Positions 22,484 to 24,227 of a stretch of DNA of 24,227 nucleotides are shown piece after piece. Each line of letters begins with the position of its first letter. Within the stretch, counting starts at the first letter, position 1. The stretch comes from Chloromonas sp. AAM2 (Eukaryota > Chlorophyta > Chlorophyceae > Chlamydomonadales > Chlamydomonadaceae). The position numbers were made by a program, and so were the translations under genes. The notes under the pieces were generated by a model. It saw only the letters and a list, made by a program, of their open reading frames with translations. It was not told where the DNA came from and searched no databases. The DNA is taken from positions 188-24,414 of the forward strand of contig QAXH01001435.1 in the NCBI GenBank assembly GCA_004335635.1, written 5' to 3'.

Positions 22484-23135
22484 TCATGCCTCGCGCTTGT
22501 GCGCATGGAACCCCCTGATGGTGCTATGTGCGCCTGGCAGCTGTGCTTCTGCCGTCTTGAGCCTTTGAGCAAACTCCTGCTGCTGTGCTGCCTCAGCCAT
22601 CCGTGTACCATCGTTCCAGCTGTCCTTGCCCTGGCGCTGGCTGCTGCGCTCATGGTAGGTGTATGTGGCCTTGGTGGACATCGTGAGGTGAATTGGCAGC
22701 TCTGGGTTGCTGCGCATTGCATACAATGCGTCCTGCCCTTCCCCACGTGCCTCTGCCACATGCGCTGTGCACCGGTATCCGTTGTTGATGGTGAGGCAGC
22801 TGAAGCTGAGCTCAACATCGTCCTGGCTCATGGAGCGCTCATTAAGGTGCTTGGCCAGAGCAGGGAATGCCCTGATCAGCAGCTGCCGCACATAGCCGCT
22901 GCCGCTGCCGCGTTTTGCCTGGGTGACCAGACCAGCCACATGGGACCGTGTCATGGCATCACAGCTGCGTGACGGCTCCGCCAGGACAGTTGCCAGTATT
23001 TGGACTAGCCGCTGTAGCCTGTCCGTGCGCTCTGTTCGCATGTGCCCATGAATGCATACCAGCTGCTGCCACTGTAGATGGGAATGCTGAAAGCAACTGC
23101 AGGTGTGCCCTGCACCCTTGAATACCGCTGCACAC
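22484..23135 (-). CDS. Unrecognised protein, C-terminal part
   Basis: A minus-strand frame with protein-like composition runs from about 23071 to the stop at 22484, reading WQQLVCIHGHM, then a block with LIRAFPALAKHLNERSMSQ and DDVELSFSCLTINNGYRC, ending FHAHKREA. Upstream, a segment in another frame (YADAKLVEALHAQPLNAADNEQ, about 23195-23136) joins it in phase if 64 nt (23135-23072, GTGTGC...CTACAG) are an intron. A 55-nt intron in the cyclase shows that short introns occur here. No domain family is recognised. It may be a host gene or a decayed transposon ORF. Confidence 0.4.
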
Positions 23136-23187
23136 CTGCTCATTGTCAGCTGCATTCAGGGGTTGAGCATGCAGGGCCTCCACCAGC

Positions 23188-23496
23188 TTAGCATCTGCGT
23201 ACGTGTACGTGTCCCTGTGTGACCTCGTGGGGCTGCAGCCAGCTGAAGCTGCTGGGCACGCAGCTGCTGCTGGCGTGTGGTCGTGGGGGCCAAGGCCACG
23301 TAGATGGCGCAGGCCACGCAGCTATTGCTGCCTGCTGTTCTTGTGGTCTCCATTTGAGGTAGCAAGGAAAGCAGCTCCTGTCTCCAGGGTAGATGGCATC
23401 GGCCGGTCGCGGCTCAAGAACTTTGTGAGATAGCCTCTTTTGGTAACACACATCCTTGCGTTTGCCACAGTACGCACAGACTTCAGGCGCGCGCAT
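23188..23496 (-). CDS. Unrecognised protein, Cys-rich N-terminal part
   Basis: An ATG-initiated minus-strand frame begins MRAPEVCAYCGKRKDVCYQK and continues to a PGDRSCFPCYLKW segment. The spacing CxxC-x6-C...CxxC looks like a zinc-binding module, with conserved-looking Asp, Pro and Gly residues between the halves. Coding character fades after about residue 60, in a Trp/Pro-rich and then Gln/Ala-rich stretch. The likely continuation appears in another frame at about 23195. It is probably the N-terminal exon of the same gene as 22484-23135, with an unresolved intron or frameshift between. The family is not recognised. Confidence 0.4.
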   Translation of the reverse strand: MRAPEVCAYCGKRKDVCYQKRLSHKVLEPRPADAIYPGDRSCFPCYLKWRPQEQQAAIAAWPAPSTWPWPPRPHASSSCVPSSFSWLQPHEVTQGHVHVRRC

Positions 23497-23813
23497 TCAA
23501 AAAATCATGCCAAGGAAAGGTCGAACATGAGAGATATGCGAATTGGCATCGCGCGAGGTTTAGAAGGACATTTCAACACATGTCAAGAGGTCCTGCATAC
23601 TCGAAAGTTCAAATCCTTGCTCACACGAATCGCAACGGCCTCACTCACTCAAAACCGGCCTCCGACCTGATAGAACGCAAAACACATCTGCGTCGATTCA
23701 AAAGCTATTCTAACTATATATTATGCACCTGCATGGCAACGCATGGGTCACCAGTGTCTATGGTTGTGTGTGAAGCATGGGTTGTCCCAAATGCAGCAAA
23801 GGGGATGACACCG
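23497..23813. other. Upstream flank of the unrecognised gene, nothing else seen
   Basis: AT-richer than its surroundings, with no convincing open frame. It could contain the promoter of the minus-strand gene starting at 23496. Confidence 0.3.
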
Positions 23814-23990
23814 CTTCAGATTGTGGTGTTCCTGTTCACGAGTGGCTGTTTCGTCACTTCAGACCTGCAGACTTTCACACCTGCGCTTGAGGTTGTGGTG
23901 TCCCTGTCCACGAGTAACTGTTTGAAGGCTCCAGGACCTTCAGACCTTCACATGAGGTTTTGGTGTCCCTGTCTACTAGTGAGCACATGA
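23814..23990. repeat. Degenerate tandem repeat, about 2.5 units of 65-72 bp
   Basis: The block TTGTGGTGTYCCTGTYCACGAGT occurs at 23821 and 23893 and, more diverged, at 23958. Each is followed by CTTCAGACCT-type sequence in the first two units. The units differ by many substitutions and small indels, so this is an old minisatellite. It has no coding role that can be seen. Confidence 0.65.
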
Positions 23991-24227
23991 TCCCTCATGC
24001 GCAAGTCTGCAGGCCTGCTGCCGACAAGTCTGAAGCCGTACAGCAGCTATGTTCATAACATGCTGGGATGGCACAAAAGCAGCACAGCAGCAGGGCCGTA
24101 GACTGCATGTCAAGGTGGCATGAAGCAGCTTTTGGCAGCGTGCAACCGTCACTCCAAATTACCATCTCCTCCCTCCATGCGTTCCTGCCGCTTGTTTCTC
24201 TATAGTTGAATCCCAAAGCTGCATGCG
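23991..24227. other. Right edge, no gene seen
   Basis: Short open frames only, no motifs recognised. A gene extending beyond the window cannot be excluded. Confidence 0.3.

Overview
The window is nuclear DNA of a eukaryote, most likely a green alga of the Chlorophyceae; genus not determined. The reasons are spliceosomal GT-AG introns of about 55-830 nt with TGCAG-type acceptors, GC-rich third codon positions, long Ser/Ala/Gln-rich insertions, and a PAS-linked class III cyclase with the IFPRHVLEAM linker familiar from chlorophyte cyclases. Exon models were built by hand from frame continuity, splice consensus and family motifs. Each of the three main models closes to a multiple of three with no in-frame stop.

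Left part: 1-1789 has no convincing gene. It holds a cluster of GTTGATTC-type palindromic motifs (about 74-249) and a small terminal-inverted-repeat element (1193-1350). From 1790 to 3378 on the minus strand lies a complete seven-exon gene for the NEDD8-conjugating E2 enzyme UBC12 (185 aa). An 881-bp divergent intergenic region follows.

Middle: from 4260 to 7440 on the plus strand is a seven-exon gene for a single-AP2-domain protein (about 535 aa), probably a transcription factor, with a possible degenerate second AP2-like fold. From 8340 to 20273 on the plus strand is a roughly 17-exon gene for a very large (about 2187 aa) soluble PAS-linked nucleotide cyclase. Its active-site residues predict guanylyl cyclase activity. 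A fourfold 50-bp tandem repeat sits exactly over one of its splice donors, and a second copy of the inverted-repeat element lies in its second intron.

Right part: after the cyclase, 20274-24227 is gene-poor. On the minus strand there is a short stretch resembling the metal-binding core of cyclic-nucleotide phosphodiesterases, with a frame break (about 20637-20790). Further right is an unrecognised protein (about 22484-23496) with a Cys-rich, zinc-finger-like N-terminus, broken by introns or frameshifts. A degenerate tandem repeat lies at 23814-23990.

The genes do not form one pathway. UBC12 acts in neddylation of cullins, the AP2 protein in transcription, and the cyclase in cGMP signalling. 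The most interesting points are the splice-donor minisatellite, the PAS domain split by a large phospho-site-rich insert, and a possible phosphodiesterase relic convergent with a guanylyl cyclase.
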